This document shows positions 19,747-32,329 of a DNA stretch of 64,000 bases, one piece after another (position 1 is the stretch's first letter; each line of letters opens with the position of its first letter). Source of the DNA: Cercophora sp. LCS_1 (Eukaryota > Ascomycota > Sordariomycetes > Sordariales > Lasiosphaeriaceae); the NCBI GenBank assembly GCA_036250225.1, contig JAPZLL010000024.1:372001-436000 (forward strand), written 5' to 3'. The notes under the pieces are model-generated. The model did no database searches. It was not told the DNA's origin and saw nothing but the letters and a program-made list of their open reading frames with translations. The position numbers were made by a program, and so were the translations under genes.

Positions 19747-22059
19747 GTTTGTTGGTGGTGACTCTGGGTTTGGTCGGTTGGGTGTTTACTAGGCTTGGAT
19801 GGATGTGCAGGGAGTGGTTTTGGTCTTGTCAATGTCTTGAATCGAACGGGAACTTGTGGCTGTTGTGCTGGAATACTGTCCACGATCTGCCTCCGTGAGC
19901 CGCTTCTTATACCTTTCGATCTGCTAGGAAAAGAGTGACAGGTGCAATCCCGAGAGACGCCGGCGTGAAGCCCTCTTCCGCCTCCTGGATGATGACGAGA
20001 ACCGCAATCTCTGATACCGGAAGCCATGACTTCTCCAGTGCCATGTAGCCGACGACAGTAATTCGAGGTCACAAGAACGGTTAGAGCCTTTTCGGCGTCG
20101 TCACGACAGTAAGCGCAAAAGCCCAGTTCAAGCCAACACGTGCTGAAGCCATCGCGGAGAGTTGTCGAATACGCACTTGTGGTCAGCCGCGCTAGACCGA
20201 AGCTGGAGTTGCATCGACAATGTGCTTGCGCCATGAGTAAGAGATGGGGATTCGTCGGACTTGGCATGGGATTCAAGACCAGCCACTTGACTGAAACACT
20301 CGGTGAGATGCACAAATGCAGCAGAGCTTACACATGATACAGCCACCAGCTGGCGCCCAGTTGGGAACTAGCTACACCACTCGCAACGCAGCCCGCGGGA
20401 TTTTCGGTCCAGTGACCCCCTTTCGTCAGAGGAAGGTGGCCAATGCTACCCACGCCGAGAGTTGTTGGAGGTGGGCTCACCGCTAATGGAAGCAACCGCC
20501 GGCCAGCTTCGAAGAGAATTCCACACGGGTAGGTAGCGATTCGGGGAGACGTCTAGTGCGAGGGTGCTGAAATGCAGACCTACCCCGAGGGCGACCCGAC
20601 GCATTGCTGACTGACGAGCAGGCCCGACATATGCGACCAAGGCTGCAGTCGGACGCGACATGACGAGGGCCGCGGCCGGCCCGTTATGCATGCATGTGGC
20701 CAAGCAAGTCATTGATTGACGGTGCATGCTTGTCCGCCCCAAACAGCCCTACCCGCAGCTCCGCGTCACCCCGAGCTTCCCATTGACGTAGAGTGGCAAA
20801 CACCCCCTGGCATCGAGTTGCCTTCTTATCAACCTTGCGAGCGCGAGAAGCCGGCGGCTGGGATACCTTGTCCTCGCAGGTTCTACAGCAGATTCCATCA
20901 CAGTAAACCCTGCCCACAGGGCCCTGCTATCACGTCTTGGTCCAAAGCAACCCAGCCCCCCACAGATTCATTCTGTTCTGGGCAATCAAGTTGTTCCCCA
21001 TACCTAGTTGGTCTCTGGCGCTCTCCGTGTTCTGAATGAACTCTGGTGATAATCCCCGGCCCGAAAGTGGCATGCATTTGTCTGGATACCTTTCATCCGC
21101 CTCGCTTCCCTGCCCGAGGCGGGCCTATGGGGTGCTTGCTTCGGGCGTTGAGGTTTCACTTGGTTGCGAGGGCTTCTTGATTTGTCGCTGAACTGAACGT
21201 GACAAGCACCTAGGTGCGTAGGTAGGGTAGCGCCCGCGGCGTGTAAAAACGTCTTGACCTTGAGCAGTGTGCCGAGGACTCGTGGCGGTGGACCTGAGCG
21301 CAGGAGAGCGTTGCATTCAGCGTGGTTTCGTTGACAGATGCACATCCGTAATTGTATTTCCTCGACCGATTCTTCGAGGTCGATGGTTGGTTGGTGGTGC
21401 GTAAAATGTCGATGTTTTCAAGAAGGGATGTCTGCGGCAATCATCCGTTAGCTCCGAAGGCCGGAAACGCGAGCGATGGGGTCTAGGTATCTGGGAGGGA
21501 TGGAATAATTACAACGCACTTGATCTGGCTGCCTCGGTGAAAGTCGGGGGAAAACTGGTGTTTCCTGCCCAGCATCTCTCGGTTGCCAGCGGCTCAAAAA
21601 TTGGTCCGGTCTTCGGACCCAAACCCGGGACCATAATGCCCGCAGATTGGACAAAGCCTATCTGCAGGGCGCGCACCAGGCAGACGTCAGCTTTTCAAGG
21701 CCTTCCAAGGGATGATTGGTGTGGAAGTTTGACCTAGCTGTTTGGGCCAGAAACAGAATTCCATTCGACTTTACCCCGCTTACTGATTACGAGTCTTCCG
21801 GGACATCACATCACTACCCCCGACTGCAGAGCACGTCAATCTCGAGCTGTCCAGCAATGACTAGATCTCCGGCATCAGACAGTGTAGGCGGAGCAAACAG
21901 CCGGACTGAGATTGTTGGGGATTGTGCACCGGACATTCCGTCTTCTGAAGAGCTTGTCGCCTATACCAAGTCTTGCGGCATATGGCCGTACCTTGTTGAA
22001 GACGGTCGCGAAGGTATGACGTCGCAGAACCAGCAGGTCTTGAACGGTTGAAGCTAACC
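19747..22059. other. intergenic region, about 2.3 kb
   Basis: It includes the promoter of the cupin gene and the upstream region of the HET gene. Several frames of 70-190 codons were examined and show no domain, signal peptide or convincing splice context. A frame at 21857-22051 (MTRSPASDSVGG...) just before the HET start could hold an upstream exon, but no splice join was found. Confidence 0.45.
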
Positions 22060-24085
22060 ATGGGCCGTACGGACATTATGCCCATAGAGGAATTTTGCGA
22101 TCTATACGGGGAACGACTTCAGAGCGATCGGCGCGGCAATTACAAAGCGGGTTGCGCCTCGGTCATGCGACACTGGGTCAAAATGTGCCACGAGATGCAT
22201 CCGGAATGTCGCAACACTGATTGGGAGCAAGGGCCAAATAGACTTGTTGATCTCGGCAACGGAACAGATGGCGCGGGATGGACAACGCTACCTCCCCAAA
22301 TCCGCATCGTGGACTTCACGGGCCCTGAAGCCAGACCAGCATACGCAGCCGTAAGCTATCGTTGGCCGCAAGGAGACAATGCATGCAATTGGCCAAAACT
22401 TACGCCCGAGAGCCGTTTACAGTTTGGCATGGGATATTCCACGAAATATCTTCCGTGGTTATTTCGAGACGCGTGCACCATTGCGCAGATCCTGGGCTCG
22501 CGGTACATTTGGATTGATGCATTAGTGAGCCCTCCAACGTATTTAACCCCAAGTTCAAGGCTAGAAGTAACGACTAATGCGGCGTGTCATAAAGTGTATT
22601 TTGCAAGGCGATCCGCATGATTGGCATTTCGAGGCCTTGAAGATGGCCTCGATTTACGGCGGTGCGGTGCTTACCATGGCCTTCGTGGATGGCACGAACT
22701 TCGACGAATCCACAAGAAGGTCTAGAGGAGTATTCGTGTCCGGCCTGATGACTGACAACACTACACATGCAGACAAGGGTCACTGGTGGTTTGATGGCCG
22801 CGACGACTTCCGCAAACACCCTCCCGAGCTCCACGCCTAGCAGCCTCGGGCTCCAAATTGGGACACCCCCGAAGAGCGCTGGCTTCACCCCCAGTTCAAC
22901 CCACAAAATCCCCAGAGTATATATTCTTGGCTTGGCCAGACGGACAATTTCCCCAGTCGGCCGGAGGGCGAGCTTGATGCAAGGGGCTGGACGTTCCAGG
23001 AGCGCTTACTTTCCCGCCGCATTCTCAGTATTACAGAGAAGGGGCTGTTCTGGGACTGCCTCCGTCTCAACGCCTGTGACTGGAGGCCCCTGGGATTCAG
23101 GGGCGACCCCTCACCCAAGTTCCGCGACTCCGACGAGCGTAGGATAAAGGCATTCTTACTTTGCGGCGCCACGATTGCGCCCCAGAGCACGACACCATCC
23201 AACCTCCCACCGCAACCCGCGGAATTGTACAGTCTGTGGAGGCTTTTGTTACAAGACTACTCGTCGCGCACATTCACGAAAACTCGGGACCGCGCCATTG
23301 CCATCCAAGGCGTCGTAGACCAGATGAAAATCCTCCTCAACAACGACGATTGTGTTTTCGGCATCTGGAGGCGCGACGTGCTCCGATCATTGGTATGGTT
23401 TGTGGAACCAAACAAAGAAAGGAATCTTATTATTCGCGGGGAAATCAGCCACACGACGCCCTCTTGGACATGGCTCTCTGTACCCAATGCAATCCAGTAC
23501 CGCCTCTGGCACCCCTTTGCGCGACATGTCGACGTTGGAACCGAGCATGTCAAGCCACATGCTACTCTCGGGAAAATCTTTCTCAACAGGCCCATCGAAC
23601 CTCAACATTTGCCCCAGCGCATGGTAAGTATCGTCGAACGCAGTACACCGTCGATGTTGCTCACAGGAACGCTTGCATCCATTGCCGCTGAGATGGTCGA
23701 CGTGTCTGGATGCCAGGTCATCCTCGATCCGCGGCCCAGGCGTTGGCATGTGCGTTCCTCAAAGGATGAAATGGATTCTGAAAAAAACCTAGGTGGCCCT
23801 AGGGGCGGGTCAATGTATGGTACCCCAGACGCACAAGACTTGCCAACGCCCTTGGACAGAACGTCATCCCAGTCAGGTTTCGGAGCTCTTGGATCATCGG
23901 AAGGACCCAGGACCGAGACAACTGATCATTTCTACCAAGGCGAGTGGAGGAGCTTCCTTCCAAAACTTTTAGTGATGCCCATCCTCGAAGGTGGATGCTC
24001 CAGGGGGCGCGAAGCCTTGTACTGCCTGTTATATGAGACGAATCTGGGCATACAAAATTTCCCTTTTTGTACCTCATCTATGTGA
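22060..24085 (+). pseudogene. HET-domain (heterokaryon incompatibility) protein, one in-frame TAG
   Basis: Two exons, 22060-22524 and 22595-24085 (GTGAGC...AAAG intron of 70 nt), keep one frame of 652 codons. It is interrupted only by TAG at 22838-22840 (ELHA*QPRAPNW). HET signatures are YAAVSYRWP, LPWLFRDACTIAQILGSRYIWIDAL|CILQGDPHDWHFEALKMASIYGGA, then RGWTFQERLLSRRIL, and FYQGEWRSFLPKLL near the end. HET domains trigger cell death when genetically different hyphae fuse (family knowledge). The TAG lies between the HET core and the RGWTFQERLLS block. A stop-free intron 22730-22840 (GTATTC...CCTAG, 111 nt, in frame) would bypass it and cannot be excluded, though its donor is poor. The start at 22060 is the first ATG, and an upstream exon is possible. 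The gene faces the NACHT gene tail to tail. Confidence 0.82.
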
Positions 24086-24694
24086 CACTACTCACTCCGG
24101 CTCAGGGCCGGCTCAGTCTTTGCTCATGCCAAGTGCCATTTTTGGCACGCTACGCCGCAGCATGCTGAACTACTGCAATTCTAGCCGAGTGGGCCCAGAA
24201 TTGGTCCTCATTTTGAAAATGAACAGCCTCACCTTTACCTCTTGTACCTTTTCGTGTTGCCTACCTAAGACCTGTGGACTTAGCCTCTGTCAGAAACACT
24301 GCGCTCTTGGATGGTGGCTTTAATGGATTTGATGGGGGTTGCAACTGCTTGAGCGTATTGCTTGTGGTCTCTAGCTCTCTGACAAAGCCAGAAGGCCTCT
24401 ATCATAGTTGTTTGGTTTCCACAGATGAACTGGCACAGCCACTTTGGCTGTATTCAGCTCCGTTCAGCTCCGTTCAACTCAGCTCAGAATAGAATTCAGC
24501 TTGCCGGACCTCTGTGGAGTTCTGGCCGGACGCCAGAAACCCCCTTGTTGCCCGTTTAAAGCCATTAAGAGGGAATAGTTAACGTACTGTTTGAAGATAT
24601 CTGTTCATTTCTTTGCCTCGACACGCTCTTGAACTTGGCCAGGGGGTGCGTCGTTCGAGCAACCAAGAAAGCTCAGACTACATTGGTGACTATT
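24086..24694. other. intergenic region between convergent HET and NACHT genes
   Basis: It holds both 3' flanks. A short direct repeat of TTCAGCTCCG (three imperfect copies) lies at about 24453-24486. No gene was recognised. Confidence 0.5.
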
Positions 24695-27600
24695 TCACGC
24701 ATGATTGCTATTTGCACGGCTGCTTGCGTAGCTGCTGCTTGAGCTTGCAGCCGAACGAAAACTTTTGACGCTTCCCTGGTGTTGTAACCGTTGTTGATAA
24801 CGCTTTCGATCTTGGCATGAAAGTTCAGAGCCACGTCTCATACTGCCCTCTTTGCTGTCTTGATCTGATGATTCTTCGCTGCCCACAGTCTCATCGCAAG
24901 TAGCAAAGCCCGAAAATCCCTTGTTGGTAAGGTAGCAGTGGAGACAGGGCTCCGCTAGCTCATCCTCGCTCAGAGCTAGCCAGCGGCCCCATATTTTTTC
25001 CTCACCCAAGCGTGCGAATATTGACGTAAGGTCATCCCCTGCCTCCTGTCCTAGACGGGCGTGGGTTAAAAACTCATCTACCGCGTAACAAAGAAGGGCA
25101 GGGTAGTCCTCAAGAATCTGTGACCGCAGTGATGGCGAGGATGCAGCAAAGCTCGAAGATCCTATGGATGGGGACCAAAGCGAACTTCGCGGGGAGTAGG
25201 AAACATCGATTTCGGCGTCTTGGCTAATACTAGCCATCCAAAGCATGGGGTCGATACCTTCCGCGCTAGATGCTGTTGTGGAATGTGTAATTTCCTTCTC
25301 AGGAGGGGCGGAAACAGAGTTATCCTCCTCTTCCGGGCTGGCCGGATCAGAAAAATCGTCCTCGAGATCATCCAAAGATAGTAATTCCCGTCTCGCGGAT
25401 TGCTGGCGCGCTTCAACCAATGCGTCGAGTTCTGCAACCTCAAGATAGTCCAAACAGGTGTTCATGATGGAGATGTGGCCGCCTCTCGTAATCTCCAGAT
25501 ACCATAGATCGTCCTCGGGGATGGTGGTCTCATCTCCTGATAGCTCGGGGTCGTGAGATGAGGTGAGAAACTGGCGTACCGACTCATGGATGGCTTGGAC
25601 AACCCGGGTTTCACCCTGTTTGAGAGTAAAAGACCCAGCCGCAGGGGTGTCAGAGGCCGAGAAATCACTCACATCGTCTCGTCGTCCTCTCAGCTCGCCA
25701 GTGACTTCCAACAGGCCCTTCGAAATTGACCGTAGCTTTCTCTCCAGTTGGTCGTCGTCCTCGGTGAAATAATCTGACTTCCTCCATTCCTTCAGTGAGG
25801 CTGGAGTGGGGTGTTGGATGAAGGCCAAAATGTGATGCCATTCATGGAGTCGCATCGGTCTGACAGACAACACGGCCCACCGGAATAGCCGTACCGTCAA
25901 CGCTCTGTCCTTGGGCCTGACAGAGCTAAAGAGCTGCGAAAACAGGGCGCGTAGTTCTCCTGGCAGGTTTCCTAGATGCTTCAGCAAAACTGGCACCCCG
26001 ATTCCCTGTTCATATCTCTCAATCGCTTGATCCGCCGCTAGGACAGCCCACAGGAATATTCCGTTTGATATATCCAAGATTTTGTTCCGGAGTTCGAGCC
26101 ATTTCTTTTCTTTGTCCCGTTTCTTCTCGATGGAAGCGATGCTCAGCTGAAATCGTTCGTCGAGATACATGGAAATGTCCAACCTGTTGTTGTGATCGAC
26201 GCAAAGCTCCGAACACCCCTCCAAAAAGACTCCGGGGAAGTGTCGGCTAGACACGAGGACATGTAAACGAACGCCTAGCGTGACAGCAGCCCGTGTAGCT
26301 GATCTCCAGAAATAACCAAAGGGGCGCATCCCGTCAGCGGCGCATTCATCTAAGCCGTCGATGAAGATGAATATCTTGCGAGCCTGCATTTTGTTTAGCA
26401 GAAACCCTCGCAGCTCGCTTTCGAGCTCTTCACGAGTCCAAGGCGTGTCAGCATCCCTGCCGGGCCAAACCCCCCGGCCATGATCGTCGGGACGCTGAGC
26501 TACACCAGCGAGGAAGGCTCGGTCCTGAGTAAGAAGCTGATGAAGCAAAGAGCGAAGGGCACCTTCCATGGAGTGTTCCAGATTACGCCCCTTGCCGTTG
26601 AAGAAGAAGCCAGCCACAAGGTTCCCGGAGGTCCGGCGGTCGTGGAGGGTCCAGCTGTACGCCTCTCTCATCAGAACAGACTTCCCCGCTCCGGGCTTTC
26701 CCTTTAGATGAAGAAGGCCGTTACCTGTGTCTCGGCTATCCCCGGCCACCCAGTTCTTGTATGTAGCATCCTCAAACATCCAGGTGCATGTCCCGTCAGC
26801 TGGTATCTTGATATTTCGGCCACGGGCATTGATCCCAGGGAACCACAGCGATTGTAGGCATGCCGTCTCCGTTTTGCTGTATCCCTGGATCCGAAGTTGA
26901 GGTTCGTATGACTGGCGAAGCCCCATCTGGTTGAGGTTAAGGATAGCCTTGAGATTATCGATCGAGATGCCGGGATCGTCAGGACGCTGAGTTGGATCTT
27001 CCAGTATCGACTTTGCAATCCTCCATTCGCGTTGCTTTTCTTCATATTCGATCACCTCGTAGACTGATTTTAGCTCCCCAGAAACTTTGCGATAACCAGG
27101 ATCATCCGGCCCCGTAAATCGACACATGTCCCGGTGGTTAGCTTGGATCGTCTCGGCGTGCTCTCTTTTGTCGCCGAGAGACGAGGAATAATCTGGAACA
27201 ACCTTATTTCCGAGGACCCCGAGATTGATGCCGGTGAGACCTAGACCTTCTTGAAAGGTCTTGACTCGAAAACAGTGCTTGCGCCACAATCCAGAGAAGG
27301 CCTCCTGTGCCCGCTCGAGATCAGTAGTTCTCAGGCCGAGAGCGTCAAGGATGGCTGGCGTAGTTTCGAATCGAAGCGAGCTGAGAAGGCCTCGCGCCCA
27401 GTTTCCCGCCGTTGCCAGGTCTGGGCTGCCACGGTGAGGAGTTCCAAGAAATACCACCGCGGCGGTAGCCTCCACGATGTTTGCGAGTTGGGGTTCCCCA
27501 GAGCTTGACGCTTGTGCAAGCATCTACTTGTCAGTTAGCATCCAAAAGTCTGACAATTTCAAAATGCTTTGTGGCACCTACCTCCTTTACAACAATCCCA

Positions 27601-28149
27601 CCCAAACTATGTGCGACAAATATTAGTGGCCGCCCTGGTAAGGCTTCCCGGGACAGAGCAAACAACAGATCCTTGGCGTGGGAGAAGATGCTGTTCTTGT
27701 TCGATGAGGAGGCTAGATAGTTGGTAACCTTCGTGTCGTACCCGTAAACAAGCATTCTTGCGCGAGGGCAGACGGTTGGAAGTAAATCAGCAGGCCAGAA
27801 TACGCCAGAAGAGTAAGAGCAAGAGGCTTCCGAGGCATTGTCTGATGTGGAAGGCTTGGGGGACCCTGCGGCGTTTCGGGACGATCCACTCGAGACACCG
27901 GCGAGCCAGCCACGTATGCTTCGCTTTGGCGACTCAGGTGATGCATTGGGCTGCGATTTCTTTGGAGGTTTGTTGCTGGTCCATGTTCTGCAGGGATGCC
28001 CTTGGAGGCCATGAACGAAGATGATGCTGGCAGAAATGGTCAACATTCAAGCGTTCAAAAGGAGAGTAGCGAACTTACTCAACGATCGAACATGATCCAC
28101 CGGGGTCGCAAATAACGGTGATCCCCGTGTCCGTGGGGTGCTCTCTCAT
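24695..28149 (-). CDS. SesB-like alpha/beta-hydrolase - NACHT protein (fungal NLR-like/STAND)
   Basis: Three exons, 28149-28079, 28026-27582 and 27523-24695, give 1115 codons (1114 aa). Introns are 52 and 58 nt, GT-AG. Residues about 8-260 form a SesB-type alpha/beta hydrolase: DIIFVHGLQGHP, WPADLLPTVCP, MLVYGYDT, nucleophile elbow VAHSLGGIVVKE (Ser164), and VFLGTPHRGS. After a linker there is a NACHT ATPase with Walker A GKPGAGKS (447-454) and Walker B IFIFIDGLDE (556-565), then YLDERFQL...LDISNGIFLWA and the RPMRLHEWHHILAF helical region. The last ~200 residues are acidic and then Ser-rich, with no WD, ankyrin or TPR repeats, so the ligand-sensing repeat domain typical of fungal NLRs is absent. 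Such proteins control programmed cell death in allorecognition (family knowledge). The start chosen is the ATG nearest the DIIFVHG motif, and upstream in-frame codons exist. Confidence 0.92.
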
Positions 28150-29166
28150 TCTGGCACAGACACTTGAGACAAGACATGGGAATTCGCAGTATCCATGTTG
28201 GACGTCATCGATCCCAGCCTGGTCATGCGAGCGAAATACTTGGACGGACACGGGGGCCTGAGCGGTCCCAGCTGCGCCCAACCCCTCCCGCATCATTTCA
28301 GGTTCCGTTTCCGAGCGCCAGTGGTGACTCGGCCGCAACTTCTCATTGGTCGTAAATTGCTCGGCGGTGGCCTTATTATCATTGGTCCATTACTGGAAAT
28401 GGAAGAGATGAATTTGGTTGGTTGCGTTGGATTGGAGGATGCTTGCGCTGGGAGCCAACCCAAAAGGGCTGCATACCTAAGAAGTGGAAATCCTTTGGGA
28501 TCTTTGGTCCGGAGCGGGGCGAAACGGCGATGCACCAGGTGCGGGCGCTTGAACGTGACTTGGACTCGGCCAAGTTACTGCTCGCTGCTAGAGCGAGGAT
28601 CAACACCCCATGATGATCAATCTTTTTTCCCAGCACGAGCACTGGAGTCGTCTACTGCCCATTCGTCTCGTCGAGTATTCGTAGTAGGTCCCTGAGGGAC
28701 GACGACGCCGCATGGCGCAATCTTTCATGGTTTGCCTTCGCTTAACTGCCCGGCCGGCAGCCGAATTGTGTCATGACCAGATTACGACTGGGAAAAGCAA
28801 AGACCAAGTGACATGGGAATCACCTCAGCCAATTAATGAAGACGAACGAGTGGACCAAAGTCAGGAGTAGGCACCAATCAAAGCGGTCCCAGTCGAGAAC
28901 TTCCCGTCTTCGGGACACGCGACCAACAGTGGGAAGACTCTCAATATATAGTCACTATCATCGTGCCCACGATGTCAGGCAGAACTCTTCTTGTTCACGC
29001 TAATAATACACTGTTCCTTGAGTCACTACTCATTGTGCCTCACTTCCCAGTTTTGTTCTGTATCTACTGAGGTAGCGGCCTACAGTGAGCAATCAGCAGT
29101 ATACCCGTCTGAAAGGACTAGCTTCAGCCTTCGGGAACTTCGCTACGCTTTAAAGTTTCTCCAGGC

Positions 29167-29330
29167 ACTGGTATACTGTGAGACATCTCATTGGTGCTGT
29201 CTCAAACTTCGAGCTGGGGTACCATGTACCATCCCATCGGTACTGGTATATCATATGCCATCCCAAATTCCAAGCTGGGGTATTATATATCATCTTAGGG
29301 CATGTACTGGTATATTCTGGGCCAAAGTTC
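29167..29330 (+). repeat. diverged tandem repeat, ~64-75 nt period
   Basis: ACTGGTATA anchors recur at 29167, 29242 and 29306. Between them, CTCAAACTTCGAGCTGGGGT and CCCAAATTCCAAGCTGGGGT align, with differences that are mostly C/T or G/A transitions. Confidence 0.65.
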
Positions 29331-29594
29331 GGACCGTGGTCCATAATTTGGCCCGTACTGTCGCCTCTTGACAGTTTCCAACCGCGTCCCAGTTTTAAGC
29401 CTTTTCAGAATTTGAGCTACCCTCGTAGCAAACGGTAAAAGCGACAAAATCTGGGCTCGTGGCCTAGAACTGGATCGATGATACCGGGCGGTAATTTTCT
29501 GCCGGCAAATAAGCACGTACCTAATAGATTGAAAGATGCGTACTCGAATACCCATGAGTTAGAAACTTCGACGCGTCATCTGCTTTCCAACGAT

Positions 29595-29787
29595 AGGAAA
29601 CTTTAGCCGGGGCGGACTGAAAAGAGGCATCGGAGGCTGTGCGGCGGCGGCGTATGGGACCACCTTAGCTCAAGGAGGAATCAGGGGAGGCTCAGGACAA
29701 ATCAGCCACAGCTCACCCCAGCTCAGGACGGCGAACGTAAAAGGAAATTTCGTGTGCCCAGATTCGTCGCAGATTACCAGGCTGATA
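29595..29787 (+). repeat. dispersed repeat, copy A
   Basis: This segment aligns in direct orientation with 52465-52665. Shared landmarks in order are GGAAACTT.AGCCGGGG, TGTGC.GCGGC, TATGGGA.CACC.TAGCTCA, CTCAGGACAAA.CAGCCA.AGCTCACCCCA, AAAAGGAAATTT and CCAGATTCGTCGC.GATT.CCAGGCTG. No coding capacity was seen. It is probably the remnant of a mobile element or its terminal part. Confidence 0.75.
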
Positions 29788-30152
29788 CTGGGGCAGGCGG
29801 ACGACCGGAGCCAATTTTGCTTTCGACGGCTTGGTTTGCTGGTTATAGACACAAATGTCATCAACATTTGTTTCAACGACCCGAAATATTGTCAAAAGAG
29901 GGTGTGTCGGCAAAGAATGTTCAACGCGGTTTCAGGGCACCGGGAAATACGGAAGTGCCTGGGGGGAGATAGGAGGACGATTTCGATCCTGTAACATGCC
30001 TTTTGCCTTGCGAACTACCTAGGTAATACGGTAGTTCCAGGAAGGGCGGGAGGGAGCAAGGCTCCGCCTCGAATTGGCAATCGCTGCGGCGCAACACACG
30101 AGACGTGAGCTCGAATTTCTGGGGCCTCGCACCAATTGGCCGTCAGCGTTAA

Positions 30153-32329
30153 TTATCTCGCAGGAGCTGCATCCACGACCTCACGAATACGAGCCTTTCT
30201 CTTCCTCAAACCACGCATTATCTTCCAGCCTGAGCTTTCCTCCTCATCGCGAAGATAATCATCGAGCGACGTTCCCACGACTTCGGCATCCTCGCTGCGG
30301 TCCGAGCCTCTACCTCGAAAACCCAGAATCCCGACTCTCACTAGTCCCGTACTATCCCCGTCAATCACCTCGACACGTCTTCCCGTCCGAATGGCGTCAA
30401 TCTCGACCAGGCCTGTGTCCTCGGGAGCAACGCCGTCTATACCCTTCCAACGATGCACAACCCACACAAGACAAGCGAGAACAAGAACATGGATAGCGGC
30501 GCCGCCGACCATGAACAAGACACCGACCCAAAACTGGATGACAAATCGCGAGCTCTGCTGTCCGCCACGCGCTGTGGTGATCATGGAGTCGTTGAGCGTA
30601 ACGACACCCGTCAACCCGCCGAGACTTGTCGCCGTGTAGTTGGTATAAATGTTGGCTGTGACGGAGAATTGGAGCGGGATGGCGAGGAGGTTGTGGAGCG
30701 CTACGGTGAGGCTGTAGTTGTCGCTCGGGAGGGTGCTCTTATACAGACGATGCATCCAGGTGATGGAGTAGATGAGGGCATTGACAGCAGCTAGATCTGT
30801 CGCACTGGCGTTTACGCGGGGTACAAAGATCAGCTCCATGACCTCCTTAAACACGGAAGCGTCCATCAGGGTCTGGGTCGGGTCCCCCGCCAGAGGCTGG
30901 ACGTTGATGATGGCTTGCGAGCCGCGATCATACGAAGCCGTGGTTGGAAGGGTATGCAGCGACATGCGGGTACCGAATTCCATTGGCATCGCCGTGCGCC
31001 AATCGGAGGTTGACTCGCAAAGGGTGTTGTTGTGGTCGTGAAGCTGCCAGGGGCACGCAACCCATCCTGTTTTTCAAGTGTCAGTGAAGTAAGTTTCGTT
31101 GCTATTCTTTGTGGGGCACCCACCAACTAACATCGACAGACCATCCTGCTTCAGACATATCTGGAGACCATTCGCCTTGTCCAAGTTGGTGTACCGTGTA
31201 TACACACAATCCTTTTCGACATCAAACGTCAAGTCACCAGCACTGGGCACATTGTACTGGACCACAAACGAGACAACATCGTCGAGGCGCAGGACGTCAT
31301 CTTTGATAAACAAGTCGTCAAAGTACACCGATGTGTTGAGCATGGGCCGGACAGCACGCGCTGTGGCGATGGCCCCGGGCATGATCATGGCGCGACAACT
31401 TTCGCCGGAACAGCCGTTGAGGGTCCACGATACGGCATTCATCGAGTGGGAGAGGAGACCTGCGGTCCAGAGGTGTGCGTACATGGCCAAGTCAGCGTTC
31501 GACATGAGCCGCAGGACGTTCAGGTCTGGTGTGATGAGACCTGCGTAGACTCGCATCGCCGTGCCAGAGGGCACAAACGAGAAGACGAAGTCGGCCTGGA
31601 CTGTCCTGTGTCAGCGTTCGACTCGGAGGTCACGCGTAGGCACATACACTTGAGCATGGCCCCCAGTATCAGCCCGATGATGGGGAGAAACACCCTGTTC
31701 GTGAGTCAACCACGGCTTGTTTCATCTTCGAGAAAAGATGCTGACCGGAAATCGCTCCACAGATCAACGAACCGATTCGCGCACGCCAGCTTCACAGCTG
31801 TGATCCATCCCGAGCTCCCTTGCGCGATCCACGACGAGAACCTGGTGCCCTGCCGCCTCGCCGCCATCGCCGGCCGCACCGTAGTCAGAAGTGACTTTAG
31901 CAAAGCACCGATCAGCAGCGCCGAAATCTGCGACAGCACCGAGACGATCGTGTTGGTTGCCGACGCGTTCCAGGGTAAAGTACCCGGTGCGCCGGGCAGG
32001 AGAACGGCCGAGATGAAGGCGCAGTACAGCGCGTGGAAGAGGGCGCTCGACAAAAACATCCATTTGAGCGACGCGACAGGGCGAAGGCGCGTTCCCATGG
32101 GGTCTAAGATGCGGCGTTGGATGAAGCCGGGCTCTTTCTCTCTCGGCGGGCGATCGGCATCGTTGGGAGCATCTGCCGGGACCGTCGTGATACCTGGAAT
32201 CGCGGACTTGGTATCTGGTTCCGGAGGTTTCAAGTCGTGGAGAGGAATGCCATGGGTGTGGGTGGCAATGGAGAGAGGAAGAGCGTCCGGGTTCTCATCT
32301 ACCACGGAGATGTCAGAGTCTACCGGCAT
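30153..32329 (-). CDS. multi-pass membrane protein of unknown function
   Basis: Four exons, 32329-31746, 31694-31648, 31600-31124 and 31066-30153, sum to 674 codons (673 aa). The intron 1 donor (GTCAGC) is weak but keeps the frame. The N-terminal ~85 residues are hydrophilic and Pro/Asp-rich. A hydrophobic helix, MFLSSALFHALYCAFISAVLLPG, is followed by ISALLIGALLKSLLTT and VFLPIIGLILGAMLKF. A long extracytosolic segment (about 210-560) has several NxS/T sequons (NTSVYF, NNTLCE, NASATD, NYSLTV, NYTATS) and scattered Cys. The last span is FWVGVLFMVGGAAIHVLVLACLVWVVH, then a charged cytosolic tail. The layout resembles large fungal membrane families of unknown role such as DUF3176, but I cannot assign it to one. 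Plasma membrane or endomembrane location is inferred. Confidence 0.75.

Larger units (their letters stand above)
28150..30152. other. repeat-bearing intergenic region, about 2 kb
   Basis: It holds the NACHT promoter, a diverged tandem array (29167-29330), one copy of a dispersed repeat (29595-29787) and a perfect 8-bp inverted repeat GAACTACC/GGTAGTTC at 30012-30037 with a 10-nt loop. No gene was recognised. Confidence 0.55.

Noticed and set aside
20128..21740. Possible gene(s) in the 19.7-22 kb spacer
   Set aside because: Only short, mutually overlapping frames; no domain, signal peptide or consistent splice join.
30012..30037. Stem-loop GAACTACC/GGTAGTTC as a terminator or regulatory hairpin
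   Set aside because: An 8-bp inverted repeat is expected by chance at this scale and lies far from a gene end needing it; noted only in the intergenic entry.
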